64,000 nt of DNA, taken from NCBI GenBank assembly GCA_024036415.1, contig JAMWET010000176.1, positions 105,001 through 169,000 of the forward strand, in the 5' to 3' direction. This document shows, one piece after another, positions 1 through 12,164 of this stretch (position 1 is the stretch's first letter; the number at the start of each line of letters is the position of its first letter). This DNA is from Prochilodus magdalenae (lineage: Eukaryota; Chordata; Actinopteri; Characiformes; Prochilodontidae). The translations under genes and the position numbers were made by a program. The notes beneath the pieces are model-generated. The model did not search any database. It was not told the origin of the DNA and was given only the letters and a program-made list of their open reading frames with translations.

Positions 1-2133
1 GGAAACGGGATCCGCCCAAAGTATCTACAATAGAGATAGACAGCCGGGACATGAAGCACATGTTCAAACAAACCGGCTCAAAACCAACCACACCGTCTGT
101 GGTCAGGTATTATGTCAGTCAAACAGCCTTTGTCAAAGTAGGCCATTCATCAGACGCTCTGGCGACAAGCAGTTAGCTACACCATCCTCAAAGCTCCAGC
201 GCAACACTACCGAAACAAGAAACGTGCCCCCGGCTGCTGGTTTGTGGCAGGGGGTAACCTGTGTAAATTTGACTTCCTGATCCACGGCTAGAAACGATCC
301 AGAAGTCGTGAAAGGGGTCTTTTGTTCGAATCGGGGGGGAGCCGTCAAGCGGGTGTTTCTCCGGCGGCCACTTGAAACAATGCAGACTTTCTTCGGGAGG
401 TTCCACACCTCGCGACGGGCAGGACATTCCTGGAATAATCCAAGCTAAACACCAAGGAAAAAGCCATAATTCATCCTCGTCTCTCTGCTCAGACAGATGT
501 GGGGCTCGTCCGGGCAGACCCCCGCCCCCTCCCCACTTCTCCCCGCAACCCCCCCCACCTATCCGGAAGGTTGATGTCTTACACAGGGCTGAAGGCAGTC
601 TGAGGGCTTCAGCCTAGCTTTAAGAGCTACTAATCTCCAATGATGGCTCTGGATTATTCCCAGACAGGCGAATTTACTGCCCGGGTACTCTGCACCACAG
701 CGCCTCCAGCAAGATGTCATCTGGTCGGATCCACTCGTTTCCCCTCACTCTCTCCTCACTCAGCGATAAACATTGATTTACACTCAGTCTTGGGGGACAC
801 CAGTGGGCCCACCAGTGACGTACATCACCATCCCACAACACAGAATCAATGGGGTTGTAGATACATGCACTACATGCTTTTATTCTGGAGTGTCTATTCA
901 AGACAAAAAAAAAAAGTGGGTGTGGCTTAAACCAGAAATGAGCATGAGGTGCCAGAAAGGTCATTGGATTTCAACAGCCAGCCCTACAAACAATCAAAAT
1001 GATTGACGGAGCTTTGCCGAAAGTTCCCTCTCCTTATTATTGGGCTCATAACAATTGCATTCCTCGATGCAATCAGTGGGCTTCCTCCAACGGCTACGCT
1101 AATTAGGAAATAGCTGAATTCAGCAAAGGTGGCCATTCAGTGATTTAAAGAGCCAGCCGTGCAACAACCTCGCCACCATCCGTCAATGTCCGAAACCACC
1201 TTGGTCGTCATATTTTAACGGCAATCCAAAGCGCTAGCCCCCTTACCTACACCTACCACACAGTAGGGCCTATAGTGGAGTTTGGCCAGGGCTCTTCCTT
1301 AACCCTCACAGGTCAGGACAATGGTGTACGTGAAAGGATCCAAAACTTGGGGTATGAATTGGTGGCCAAACGTACTGCAGCTTTCCTTAATTAAACGTCC
1401 AGGGCTGCTTGGCCATAACACCATGTTCTAAGGAACAGCATCTCTTGCTGGAATGCTCGGTTATGTTAAATATTATTATTAATAACTCTTATTGTTTTCA
1501 GAAAAATGGTGTGTTTCATATTTACCATATTTTATATCGGCCATTGCCCAGGGTCATACCTAATAAGCCCCCTCCCTGTGTTAAAATCACAGTACAGCAT
1601 GGCCTATTGTGGCTTATTGCATTGGAGTCCAGTTGCTTGCTAACATGCTAAGCTAACATAACTTAATTCGTCCCATACAGTTCGTTCAACCAGATGTAGA
1701 CTATCACTGCAACTGATTAGCCTGACAAGCCTCATGAAAGCCCAGCATACAGATCCACATGACCTAACAATAAAGAAACACCAACATGGTTTATTCGTTA
1801 GACAGCTTCACCCACAGCTGTGTTTTGAACACAGTATGACTGCACACATGGCTGCAAATACGCCAGGGCAAAATGTAGTGTCTCTGAAACGGGGCTAATC
1901 TGTAATGGGAAAACACGCTCCTACACGGCCAGCGCAACCTACAGTTAACTGGTACGGGTAAGTGTGTCGGTGGGATTGAAGACCGAAGCAGGGCCATTAA
2001 AATGCCAAGATGTTTTTCCATTCCTAATGCAATGTGAACTCAGTATGGAGCTCGCGCTCAAATGACTCAAAGACCAAGGCACAAGGGTACGGGCCATGGA
2101 AATTCTGCGCCGCCCTCAGTAACATTTAATGAA

Positions 2134-2137
<4 letters not shown>
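1..2137. other. Unassigned non-coding sequence
   Basis: No gene, RNA gene or repeat family was recognised. A C-rich stretch lies at about 508-563. Open frames here are under 100 codons, overlap on both strands and show no domain or motif. A unique intergenic or intronic origin is the simplest reading. Confidence 0.5.

Positions 2138-2183
<46 letters not shown>
2138..2183. repeat. (GA)n microsatellite
   Basis: Nearly pure GA dinucleotide run of about 22 units with one GGG interruption near the right end. Confidence 0.97.
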
Positions 2184-2814
2184 ATTCAAAGTGGAAGTGT
2201 GGGCTGTGGCTCACCCTCAGTGTTTCCATGAGGGTGATAACAAACACAACACGGCAGCTGCTTGAAACTGCTGAAAATTTGATCTGAGAAAAAAGTAGTC
2301 TGGGGAAAAAGTGGCAGACTAGAACACAAGGCCCGATGTGCTGCTACAGTGATATAACAAGGATATTAATGATGAGGTACATCAAGGTTTGGTAAAGTGG
2401 ATGGCATTATTTCTTTATGGCTGATAAACATGTACCAGAATCGTGGATTCTCACTCACTGAAGGTTCCTTGCATTAATCACCTTCTATGTTTAAGGTGGT
2501 AGTAACTTAAGGCTCCTGCAGATGGCGCTGCACGAGGATGATGGGGCTAGAAATACCTGTGGGGTCTGTGTGCCGGGATCCATAGATTGGAAAGAGGCGC
2601 TACAGTGCAGGGACTGTCTCGTTCCATGTGTGGTAAATGGCTCCAGAGCAGATGTTAATGGTTGTCTCAAAGGAGTGACTGCATTTGGGCGTGGCCAAAG
2701 ACCATAGTGTGAAGGAAGTAGCTGTTGGTGTATGGAAGCGTACGGTCATACAGGTCTACCAGTGGTTGCTAAAATCCCAGTCTACTCAATTCTCCTCGGA
2801 ATTGTCCCAGGGAT

Positions 2815-2910
2815 GGCATCCACCAAATCTGGCCCACCTGTCCAATACTTTAACGTAAGAGTGGCTGCACATTGATAGGGCCTACATCCAGAAACTTGTT
2901 CGGTCCATGC
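2815..2910 (+). repeat. Fragment of a Tc1-like transposon related to 34.6-34.8 kb
   Basis: This stretch aligns by eye, at roughly 70 percent, with 34,658-34,755. Shared blocks include CACCAAATCTGGCCCA, AGTGGCTG and GAAACTTGT. The 34-kb copy carries a DLNP-like motif, so both are probably old Tc1/mariner debris. It is short and diverged, and the family assignment rests on the other copy. Confidence 0.45.
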
Positions 2911-2911
2911 C

Positions 2912-3262
2912 AAATCCAATCACAACTTAGCAACCACCTGGGATGCCATAGCAGTGACCTAGCAACACCTTAGTAACCAGCAATGGCCTAGTAGCACTTA
3001 AGCAAACACCTGTGATGCCAATGCCATAGCCTAGCAGCACCTTAGTTACAACTTGGGAAGCCATAGAAATGGGATAGCAGCACCTTAGCAACCACATGGG
3101 ACTCCATTGCAATGGCACAGCAACACCTTGGGACCCACCTGGAATACCATAGCGACAATCTCGCAACACCTAGGAAACTATCTAGGATACCGTAGCAATG
3201 GCCTAGCAACACCTTAGAAGCCACATTGGTTACCATAGCATTGGCCTAGCGACACCTTAGCA
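2912..3262. repeat. Diverged minisatellite, unit about 43-44 bp
   Basis: About eight degenerate units, each with a core like CCTAGCAACACCTTAGCAAC followed by a TGGGATRCCATAGCAATGG-like half. Core starts fall near 2952, 2980, 3027, 3069, 3113, 3153, 3197 and 3242, so most spacings are near 44 bp and one unit is short. Similar CCTAGCAACACC repeats are common in fish genomes (from memory). The open frames on the minus strand across it are by-products. Confidence 0.85.
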
Positions 3263-4431
3263 ACCACTTGCTATAAGAAGTGCCAGTTATTACTATGTAA
3301 TTACTGTGTAATCGTAGTACATGTGTGTTATTACTATGTAATTACTATGTAATTAATCGCATAATATCTAAAGCAGTCCAGCAAACTGATGATAGTTCTC
3401 AACAAAGGTTGAAGAAGGTAGCACATTAACTTGCACTGGCCTTCGACCCTCTAGAACAGAAGCTGGACACTGCATATGCTGTTCTGAGCAAGCAATGGCT
3501 CTAGAGGAACCTAACTAAGCATCACTGGGTGACCGCCCTTGCAGCACTGGGCTGTCTGGCCCACTGCCCGTTTATCGTCTGGCCGAGTGTCCTCTTTCAG
3601 GCTGGGCGATGACATCATCCATGCCCCAAGGACGCTTCTCCTCTCTCCCGCCTTTACTTCTTCCCCTCAACCATCCGTCCAACCGTCCATCCATTCTAGC
3701 TCCCATTTCACGTAATGGAAGGCACTACATGCAAAATCGGTCCCGTTTCGTCTGCGCGTCACACGATCTGCGTTGCTAAAAATAGCCTACGTGAGCCCTT
3801 GGGCGCACGTGCACGGGACGGCTGAGAAAGAGCGCAGGGGAAAGGATTTCATCCGAGGTACAGAGTAAATACGATACATATCCCCACTGACCTCGGAGCA
3901 ACAACAATGCTGAAATACGCAACTCCAACGTCACCAGAAACCCGAGGAGCACCGGAACCGGCAGCAAACTTGTGCTCCGGCCAAAAAGAAAACACTGGGC
4001 TACCTTTCTCACGGACTTAGTTACAGACTCGCCGAGGCAAAAACACTGTTGTTGTTGTTATTTTTTTCTTCTTCTTTTTTTTTCGCCGAGTTGACCTCAA
4101 CATATGATGCTATCCATCTTCCAGAGAATGAAATTACACTGCCCGGTGACACATATGAATGAATAGTTTGAGAAATTCCATTCACGCCGCCTCGATTACA
4201 GTGCTTAGCTCCGAAACAATTTGCACAATCATGGATCTTGCCTCTATTTGTTCTTGTAGCAGTTTAAAGAAAACAAATGCACCCCCTCCTTGTTCCCCCC
4301 TCCCAAAATCTAATTACTCTAACCACCAGTTTGTCTTGGATAGGATATTCTGTTTGCATAATTGCTGTGTTGTAATCGAGGCAGCGTGGAGATAAACACC
4401 CTCTTTCGCTCCGTCTGGGGCTTGGCTGTGC
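3263..4431. other. Unassigned sequence with a short TTACTATGTAA repeat
   Basis: A TTACTATGTAA-type motif repeats several times at about 3286-3352. A T-rich low-complexity run lies at 4048-4084. The interval 3600-4020 has a moderate number of CpGs but no recognisable exon or promoter. Confidence 0.45.
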
Positions 4432-4468
<37 letters not shown>

Positions 4469-4482
4469 GAGTGAGAGAGAGA
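4432..4482. repeat. (GA)n microsatellite
   Basis: Interrupted GA run (one GGGA and one GTGA interruption) of about 25 dinucleotides. Confidence 0.97.
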
Positions 4483-4899
4483 CTCAGAGGATAAGAGAAT
4501 GAGCCTGTTGCATTTTCCCAGTGTCTTACTGCTAGCATAGGTAATGACTGCCATGCCCCAAAGCTCTACCGGGAGCAGTGCATGAGCCGGCCCGTGCAGG
4601 AACCTGTCAGGCGTGATCCTATCTCCACTATCTTCGCTTTTCTGGGCGCAGGCTCAAGCTTCTAACACGTCAGACGAATATTTGGGCTGTTTCTTATTTT
4701 TTTGCTCGCAGGAGGTGGAGGGCTGGGAAGGGTCACAGAGCAGCTCAACTGAAAAGCCGTGGTGGCCTCTTTATAGCCTTGTGAAGCTGGTGGTGTGTGT
4801 GCGGGTGCATGTTTGTTCTCATAGACTTTAAGGACAGCCTACCAAACTGATATGTTTTGGCCACTGAGGTGAATGGCAGGCCTGGATATACATATGAGC

Positions 4900-5147
4900 T
4901 GTTAGGAACACCTCCTCGTCTCTACAGTACTACGCTCAGTGCCCATTCTATCAGCTTCACGTACCATATAGGAGGACGCTGTTGTCTGTCTGTTTCTCTG
5001 TATACTTGATTACCTGTTCTTCAATGCTCCAGACCCCCACAGGACCACCACAGGGCAGGTATTATGTGGGTGGTGGGTCATTGTCAACACTGCAGTGACC
5101 CTGACGTGGTGGTGGTGTGTTAGTGCGTGTTGTACTGCTGTGTATAT
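4900..5147 (-). repeat. Fragment of a fish interspersed repeat
   Basis: The segment with ACAGGACCACCACAGGGCAG, then GTATTATGTGGGTGGTGG and the GACGTGGTGGTGGTGTG block matches, from memory, a repeat seen very often in otophysan fish genomes. The upstream part (CATTCTATCAGCTTCACGTA and the CTGTTTCTCTGTATACTTG block) fits the same element. The strand given assumes the usual published orientation. No second copy is in this window, so the call rests on recall. Confidence 0.55.
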
Positions 5148-5181
5148 ATAAAGATTGATAGCTAGATAGAGAGAGAGGAAG

Positions 5182-5182
<1 letters not shown>

Positions 5183-5255
<73 letters not shown>
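5183..5255. repeat. (TCTA)n microsatellite
   Basis: Pure TCTA tetranucleotide run of about 18 units. It is flanked by GATA/GAGA-like low-complexity sequence on the left and by AGAGAGG and TAGATG(TG) runs on the right, up to about 5312. Confidence 0.97.
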
Positions 5256-5486
5256 GTGAGAGAGGAAGAGAGAGAGGGGTAGATAGGTAGATGTGTAGAT
5301 ATGTAGATGTGTAATCTGTCATCTTCTTGTCAGAGGCTGTGGCTGCCTGTGTAAGTGTGTGGTGAGTGTACTCTGGTCTGCCTGGCTCTGGTAGGAACGT
5401 ATGTCAAACAGGAACTGAGTGTTTAACGTCTCCTGTGCAGCGGACTTCCTGAAGCAGGAGGCCTCAGCCTGTGTGTGCACGCTGAG

Positions 5487-5528
5487 GTGTGTGTGTGTGT
5501 GTGCGTGTGTGTGTGTGTGTGCGCGCAC
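5487..5528. repeat. (GT)n microsatellite with a GC-alternating end
   Basis: GT dinucleotide run with one GC step, ending in GCGCGCACGC. The alternating purine-pyrimidine stretch continues a few bases past the pure GT run. Confidence 0.95.
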
Positions 5529-5530
5529 GC

Positions 5531-8077
5531 AGTGAAAAAAATGCTGTCTCATACTTCACCTCTCCACAAACCTCTCACTGACCTACCTTCTCGTACACAC
5601 AGAGGAACAGCGAAAACACGTCCCGGCAAACCCAAACAACAACAACTCCACGCACGGCTGCCGAGCAAAAAAGCACCTGCCTTCAGCGAAGGGCTCATAA
5701 AACATACATTCACCCTGCATCAACCTTTACGGGCAGCAGTTGGGTGTTTTCTGACTATAAGCGAAAGTGAGCCGACACAGGAAACAAACAAGGCAATATA
5801 TTGGCTGAGTATTAATATATGGGGAAATGCAACATAACGCCAAAGAGTGTGGCGCAGACTGTATTGGATGTATTAGGGATCATATCTCCATCATATTAGG
5901 GCGTATGTCTTTTAGAATTAAACATGACCTCCATAACAAGCAATGAATACATACACCTACACACAGCAACGTGACAGCACAGTGCAAAACAAGAGTAGAC
6001 AACTTCCGTCAACTTCCTCGCAACGCACATGCATCTCTACGAAACTAATATCTAGACATTGTTTCAAGATGCAAGACTACTCAATCTACACCCTGGAGAA
6101 TGTGTGTCACTGTGTCATTTCAAAGCACCAGAGTACACTTCCTGACAAAAGAAGCACATGCTAAACTGTTTCACGGCTGCAAAGTTCCTTGATTTCATCA
6201 CCGTGGCTACGCACGCAGCGGTACGAAGGGGAACCCAGTGCTCTCTCATTCAGTGAAGTGTCGTACTATGCAACGCGAGTGACTTAACGTGCCCCAGACG
6301 TGAATGAGAAGTCTGAAGTAACATGTGGTTAGGCTAACCGTGGAAGCTAACAATGTAGAAAAGATGCCTCCTTGTTCTCAGAGTTACCTCAACCAGTCAA
6401 CATGCAGCCACAAATGAGAGGCAGAATTGCTGCAGCTGAAAATTTGACGTTGCCTCATGATCGCCTGACCTTAAATGGTTAGCTTTAGCATTAGCTCATG
6501 CACCGATGTAAGCCACAGTGGCCAACGAGGTTTCCTTTGGAGTTCAGTGACCTGACAAAGTAATGCTACACCTATTCTCGTTCTAAAAAAAGGTCGTCAA
6601 GGTCGTCATGTAAACAGTGCGTAAAGTGGGGCCCAGGTTTTTTACATACCAGGACGTATCATTCTGTATGTACACAGATCGCGATGCTAACTGCTTGGAT
6701 ATTTGGTGTACCACCTACCTGGCCTTGTAAGGGGTTAATCTAGTGGGCTCCTGTTTTGGTTCCATGTAAGCTAACTACAAGCTGTATAGCTGCACCGCTA
6801 CAGATTTCAGAGTTCACACTGGCGTGTGTGAGTCTGGTACATTTGGTCCAGAGAACCAATCTGTGGTCCTCCTGAAATCAGTTGTTGCATGACTGGTTCA
6901 TTTTGTCTGCTTCAGTTTATCACATCACTTCCCCTTTCAGGTTTCGTGATGCCAGTGAAACGCCATGCATCCAAAATGCTCAGTTCTGTTCTACCAATTG
7001 TGTGTACGTATGCAAGTAACAGCAGCAAACAGATGAAGCTAGTTCTTACCATTTTGCTAACCTGCATGCCATAAAGTGACTATATGCAGTTGCACAATCG
7101 ATAAATGGCTTGGATGCGAATTCTTGCACTTGAAAGTCAACCAGCTATGTTAAGCCTCTCCCCAAAAACGAGTCCAGAATCAGTCCTGGGTACGGACTCA
7201 AGCATTCGAGACAAGTGTTAAGGTGCCCTAGGTTTAGTCATAGGTATGCTAACAATTGCTATGCGCAAATGCATAGATTTACCCTAGTAAGTTTAAGCTT
7301 AATGCGTCCGTATTGGACTTTTTGGGCAACTATTTTCATTATGCTGGTTGCACTCTGGTGCCCTGATGAGCACAGTTTTTACGAAAGGGTCTTAAACTGA
7401 AATACAACCGGGCCTACAGAGAGAACAGTCATTAACACTGTGTTAACACTGTTTGTTTAAGTACTGCCTCAGTAACTGATGTGTATGTATGTTATCTGAC
7501 TGGGTAAACTCACAGATCACAGCATCTCTGCAGCTTATTTCACTATTTCATGTCTGGAAAATGAGTGCTGGGTCGGTGCTGCACTGTCCTGAAGTGCGTA
7601 TCCCGTACAACGACGGAAGTTAGCAACGAACTAACATGGTCGGATGCATCGTTGCCTGTTTACTTGTGAGTCTAGTGTGTACTTGAACATTGTCAGCTTT
7701 GCACTTGACAATAAAAGCCTCTTGACTTGATATCTGTTGTTTACAGGGAACTGAATGGATGTTTTAACTGACAGCATTGGTTGAACACTTATGTATTTGC
7801 CAGTTAACTGTTAATTGGCTAATCATAATCCAGAGTACAATTACTAAAACATGTCTCGTCAAAACCTAATAACTCAATTCGTCTCTTTTTGACTTTTTTC
7901 AGACCATTTTGTGAAGAGCCAAACGACATGACTCAAAATGACTTTCTAACAGCTTCTATATGCCCATAAATTACATCTATACAGAAAGGGGGTTGTCCTA
8001 ATTGTGTCTTATCCAGAAAGCAGTAAGACCTGAACGACTACTCTAACACTGATGTGAATGGGTTGGGCGAAACTGCT
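5531..8077. other. Unassigned non-coding sequence
   Basis: No repeat family, RNA gene or convincing exon seen in this 2.5-kb stretch. The longest frame (5475-5837, 120 codons) begins inside the GT microsatellite and has no recognisable domain. Confidence 0.5.
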
Positions 8078-9519
8078 GTAGGGTGTATAGATATGTATGT
8101 GCGGATATATATGTTGGGTGTATAGATATGTACGTACGGATATATATGTAGGGTGTATAGATATGTATGTACGGATATATATGTAGGGTGTATAGATATG
8201 TATGTACGGATATATATGTAAGGTGTATAGATATGTATGTACGGATATATATGTAGGGTGTATAGATATGTATGTACGGATATATATGTAGGGTGTATAG
8301 ATATGTATGTACGGATATATATGTAGGGTGTATAGATATGTATGTACGGATATATATGTAGGGTGTATAGATATGTATGTACGGATATATATGTAGGGTG
8401 TATAGATATGTATGTACGGATATATATGTAGGGTGTATAGATATGTATGTACGGATATATATGTAGGGTGTATAGATATGTATGTAAGGATGTTGCTGGA
8501 GGGTGTATAGATATGTCTGTAGGGATATTTATGTAGGGTGTATAGATATGTATGTACGGTATAGATATGTATGTACGGGTGTATAGTATGTATGTACGTA
8601 TATATATGTAGGGTGTATAGATATGTATGTATGGGTAGGGTGTATAGATATGTATGTATATAGATATGTATGATATGTATGGATATATATGTAGGGTGTA
8701 TAGATATGTATGTACGGATAGATATGTAGGGGTGTATAGGATGTATATATATATGGGGTGTAGATATGTATGTATGGTATGTAGGGTGTATAGATAGGGT
8801 GTATATATAGGGTGTAGATATGTATGTACGGATATATATGTAGGGTGTATAGGGTGTTATGTACGGATATATATGTAGGGTGTATACATATGTATGTACG
8901 GATATATATGTATATAGATATGTATGTATGGATATATATGTAGGGTGTATAGATATGTATGTACGGATATATATGTAGGGTGTATAGATATGTATGTACG
9001 GATATATATGTAGGGTGTATAGATATGTATGTACGGATATATATGTAGGGTGTATAGATATGTATGTACGGATATATATGTAGGGTGTATAGATATGTAT
9101 GTACGGATATATATGTAGGGTGTATAGATATGTATGTACGGATATATATGTAGGGTGTATAGATATGTATGTACGGATATATATGTAGGGTGTATAGATA
9201 TGTATGTACGGATATATATGTAGGGTGTATAGATATGTATGTACGAATATATATGTTGGGTGTATAGATATGTATGTACGGATATATATGTAGGGTGTAT
9301 AGATATGTATGTACGAATATATATGTTGGGTGTATAGATATGTATGTACGGATATATATGTAGGGTGTATAGATATGTATGTATGGATATATATGTAGGG
9401 TGTATAGATATGTGTGTACGGATATATATGTAGGGTGTATAGATATGTGTGTACGGATATATATGTAGGGTGTATAGATATGTATGTATGGATATATATG
9501 TAGGGTGTATAGATATGTA
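8078..9519. repeat. 35-bp minisatellite, about 41 units
   Basis: The unit is GGGTGTATAGATATGTATGT followed by ACGGATATATATGTA, 35 bp. The outer parts (8078-8480 and about 8935-9519) are very regular with few substitutions. The centre, about 8480-8935, is degenerate, with shortened and rearranged units. The minus strand is open for 504 codons (9523-8009) because the reverse-complemented unit has no stop in any frame. The predicted product is only a Tyr/Ile/His/Thr repeat with a 35-residue period, three DNA units per protein period. It is not a gene. Confidence 0.98.
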
Positions 9520-10553
9520 ACAAAAGGATTACATAGGCCGTTTAAAGACCTGTCTTTTTTTGTACATGCTTTACTTATTCTTTAGTGGAGAAGCAGCGCT
9601 ACGCAGCGCTACAGCGCTAGCCACTTGATTTGTTTGGGATGCTATTGTATACGTTACATTCCAGCATACAAGCGTGTAGACCTCCCAGATTGTTTCAACG
9701 TAACGGGAATTTGGATCAGAGATGGCTTTTGGCTTTTGGAAAGTTCTTTATGATACGACATGGACAACAATAAGCATCGCCACCAATCGCTGTTGTGATA
9801 GCATCCAGATGAAACTAGCTATCAAAGGCGCACTCTTTCACTCTTCTGCAAGACACTAACAGAACGAATCGTAGGGTTTAATCCAAGACGGCTGTGATTC
9901 CTACGCAGCCACGTCAGTACCCCAGAGAAACCAGCGGCCGTTTGATGCTGTAAACAATAATGCACAGATCGAGACGATATACAGGACGTGCTCATGGCTT
10001 TAATTAACTTCAGAAAGACGAGGCTGGGGCGTGCTACAGACCATCCAGGCTGAACTGCTGGGTTCAGCACATATAGCTGCACTATAGGCCAAAAGCATGG
10101 AAGCAAGCGGTAGAGATATTTTAGCCCGTTTCCCAGCGACTGACATCTTCACACATGTGGTTTAGCCTTTCCAAGGGGGGTTTCCACGTCAGTTCTCATG
10201 AAAACTGATTTAGATTTAATGTTGTTTTGTTTGATTGATTAATTGAATCTTCTACAGTGGCGTTGATAGGAACCAAAAGTTTGATGGGGTCTATGGTTAC
10301 GTCTATAAAAGTTCACTTACAGACCGTATATCAAAGAGAACATCTTTGTATGATAGTTTCCTAAAAAGATTTTAGCCTGAAATGTATTTTTGAGGGTCGC
10401 TGGAGCCACCTAAGCCATTGTAATATCAATATTATGACCTTTAGAAGTTTTGGGAGGTTTGCTCTTCCATTCAATAAGTTTACACCATACAACACCACCT
10501 TCTCCACCACTGGCTCACTAGATACTACCACTGAGTATTAGTTTAGCCATGTC
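9520..10553. other. Unassigned sequence
   Basis: A small triplication of CAGCGCTAC lies at about 9591-9620. The part 10,245-10,540 (ACAGTGGCGTTGATAGGAAC and onward) may be an old dispersed repeat, because a similar ACAGTGGTGGCGATGGGAAC occurs at 49,915. No gene was recognised. Confidence 0.45.
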
Positions 10554-10611
10554 TAAACTATTGACTGGTACTCTATGTACATCTGTACATAGAGTACCAG
10601 TCAATAGTTTA
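10554..10611. repeat. Near-perfect hairpin made of inverted family A ends
   Basis: Two 27-base arms, 10,554-10,580 and 10,585-10,611, are perfect reverse complements around a 4-base loop (ATCT). The right arm contains the family A terminal sequence (TACCAGTCAATAGTTTA) that begins the element to its right. The left arm is an inverted copy of that end plus 10 bp of flank (CTCTATGTAC). This could be an inverted duplication at insertion or two abutting element ends. Confidence 0.95.
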
Positions 10612-11037
10612 AACACGGCTACTCATAGAAGGGTCTCCTTATGTTTATCTTAATGCTGTACTGTAGAGTAAACGTGAAGACATCAAACTATAAAATAGTG
10701 CTCATGGAATTATACAGTCCACCTTAAAACCCTCCAGAATGGAGCTTTACAGGAGGAGGAACCAGCTTTCTGAACCTGCAGTGGAGCTGATAGAACAAGG
10801 TTTATTATTAAGCAGGTTTGGAGCGATTCTATTGGTCGGTCCAACATGAATATTCATTAAACTGAAAGGAGAGCTAGAGCTTTTACACTGTGCAGAAAAA
10901 GAGATCAAAGTTTTTACACCACTAAATATATATTAGAGGTGGAGATATGGAGGAGTATCATACTGTGTACATCAGGAGTATATGTGGTGTATCAGGATAT
11001 GGACTGGTTCAGACTCTCATCAGCTGGAGCTGTTAAC
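10585..11037 (+). mobile_element. Family A MITE, copy 1 (3' truncated)
   Basis: One of four related non-autonomous elements in the window (others at 27,519, 49,970 and 59,790). Landmarks shared by all are GGAATTATACAGTCCACCTT, TGGAGCGATTCTATTGGTCG, TTTTACACTGTGCAGAAAAA and AGAGGTGGAGATATGGAG. The left end resembles Tc1-type termini (ACCAGTCAAAAGTTT-like). The right end stops after GGAGCTGTTAA, before the terminal repeat seen in copies 2 and 4, and a GA array follows soon after. No coding capacity. Confidence 0.85.
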
Positions 11038-11061
11038 TACCGACACTAAAGGCCATTAACA

Positions 11062-11105
11062 TGAGAGAGAGAGAGATAGGAAGAGAGAGAGAGAGAGAGA
11101 GAGAT

Positions 11106-11181
<76 letters not shown>

Positions 11182-11303
11182 AGAGAGCGAGAGAGAGAGA
11201 GATAGGAAGAGAGAGAGAGAGAGAGAGAGATGGAAAGAGAGAGAGAGAGAGCGAGAGAGAGATAGGAAGAGAGATAAAGAGAGAGAGAGATAGGAAAAGA
11301 GAT

Positions 11304-11375
<72 letters not shown>
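11062..11375. repeat. GA-rich array with internal GATGGAAA and GATAGGAA units
   Basis: About 310 bp of GA dinucleotides broken by GATGGAAA, GATAGGAA and GATAAA words that recur in the same order. The block around 11,082-11,112 resembles that at 11,203-11,237, so a segment of about 120 bp seems to have been duplicated. It is all-purine on this strand apart from scattered T and C. Confidence 0.95.
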
Positions 11376-11379
<4 letters not shown>

Positions 11380-11783
11380 AAGGACTAGACTATTCAGGTT
11401 AAAGGGGTCGGTGGAGGTGGGTTTCATAGGGGTTAAGGGGTCTCGACGTGTCTGGTGGAAAAAAGCAGCTAAACTGAAACAGAAGTGTCGCTGGCGGGTC
11501 AGCTTTGCTTTCCATTACTGCCTCCTCTCACTCAGCCTCTTCACTGGATCTGGTTCTGATCCAGTCCAGTGTGCAGATATTGTTCCACCAGTAACTTCCA
11601 GCACATGCTGAACATGACCTCAGCTCGGAGCGGAGGCCCAGAGGAGGAGGGGTCAGCCGGGGGCAGAAGAGGGGAGGGGCTGTTTTTGACACTCAGCCAG
11701 AAGTGCTTGGCCAATCAGGCTCGATTGCTGTGTGTGTGGGTTTTTTGAGAGGAGGAGGGGGGGGGCATGAAGCAGGAAGGAAT
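11376..11783. other. Unassigned sequence between two GA arrays
   Basis: Moderately GC-rich, with no recognised gene. It ends in a G-run (11,753-11,765) directly before the next GA array. Confidence 0.45.
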
Positions 11784-11792
11784 GAGAGAGAA

Positions 11793-11868
<76 letters not shown>
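11784..11868. repeat. (GA)n microsatellite
   Basis: About 85 bp of GA with three AAAG interruptions in its left half and a pure right half. Confidence 0.97.
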
Positions 11869-11871
<3 letters not shown>

Positions 11872-11985
11872 ATAGGGACCATGTTTCATTCAGATTCTGA
11901 TTCTTTAGGAAATTATTCAGTGAATGGCTCGACTCAGTTTGTTTTGATTCTATGACTCTGCCCAATATGGTTCAGAGCAGACAGC

Positions 11986-11991
11986 AAAAAA

Positions 11992-12023
<32 letters not shown>

Positions 12024-12043
12024 CAAATATATATACAAATATG
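11986..12043. repeat. Poly(A) followed by (TA)n
   Basis: A run of 24 A followed by TATATATA and two CAAATATATA units. It could be the 3' tail of an inserted retroelement, but no retroelement body was recognised upstream. Confidence 0.9.
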
Positions 12044-12164
12044 TATTACATTATTTATATTTCAGCCAAAAAGAAATGAACACATGCTTTATAGATATTA
12101 ATGCAAAAACTGAAATAACTGCATACTTGTACATGGATGGAATGACAATACAAAGCCTCTTGAC

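Noticed and set aside
8009..9523. 504-codon minus-strand open frame
   Set aside because: It is the 35-bp minisatellite read through; the unit has no stop in any minus-strand frame, and the product is purely periodic.
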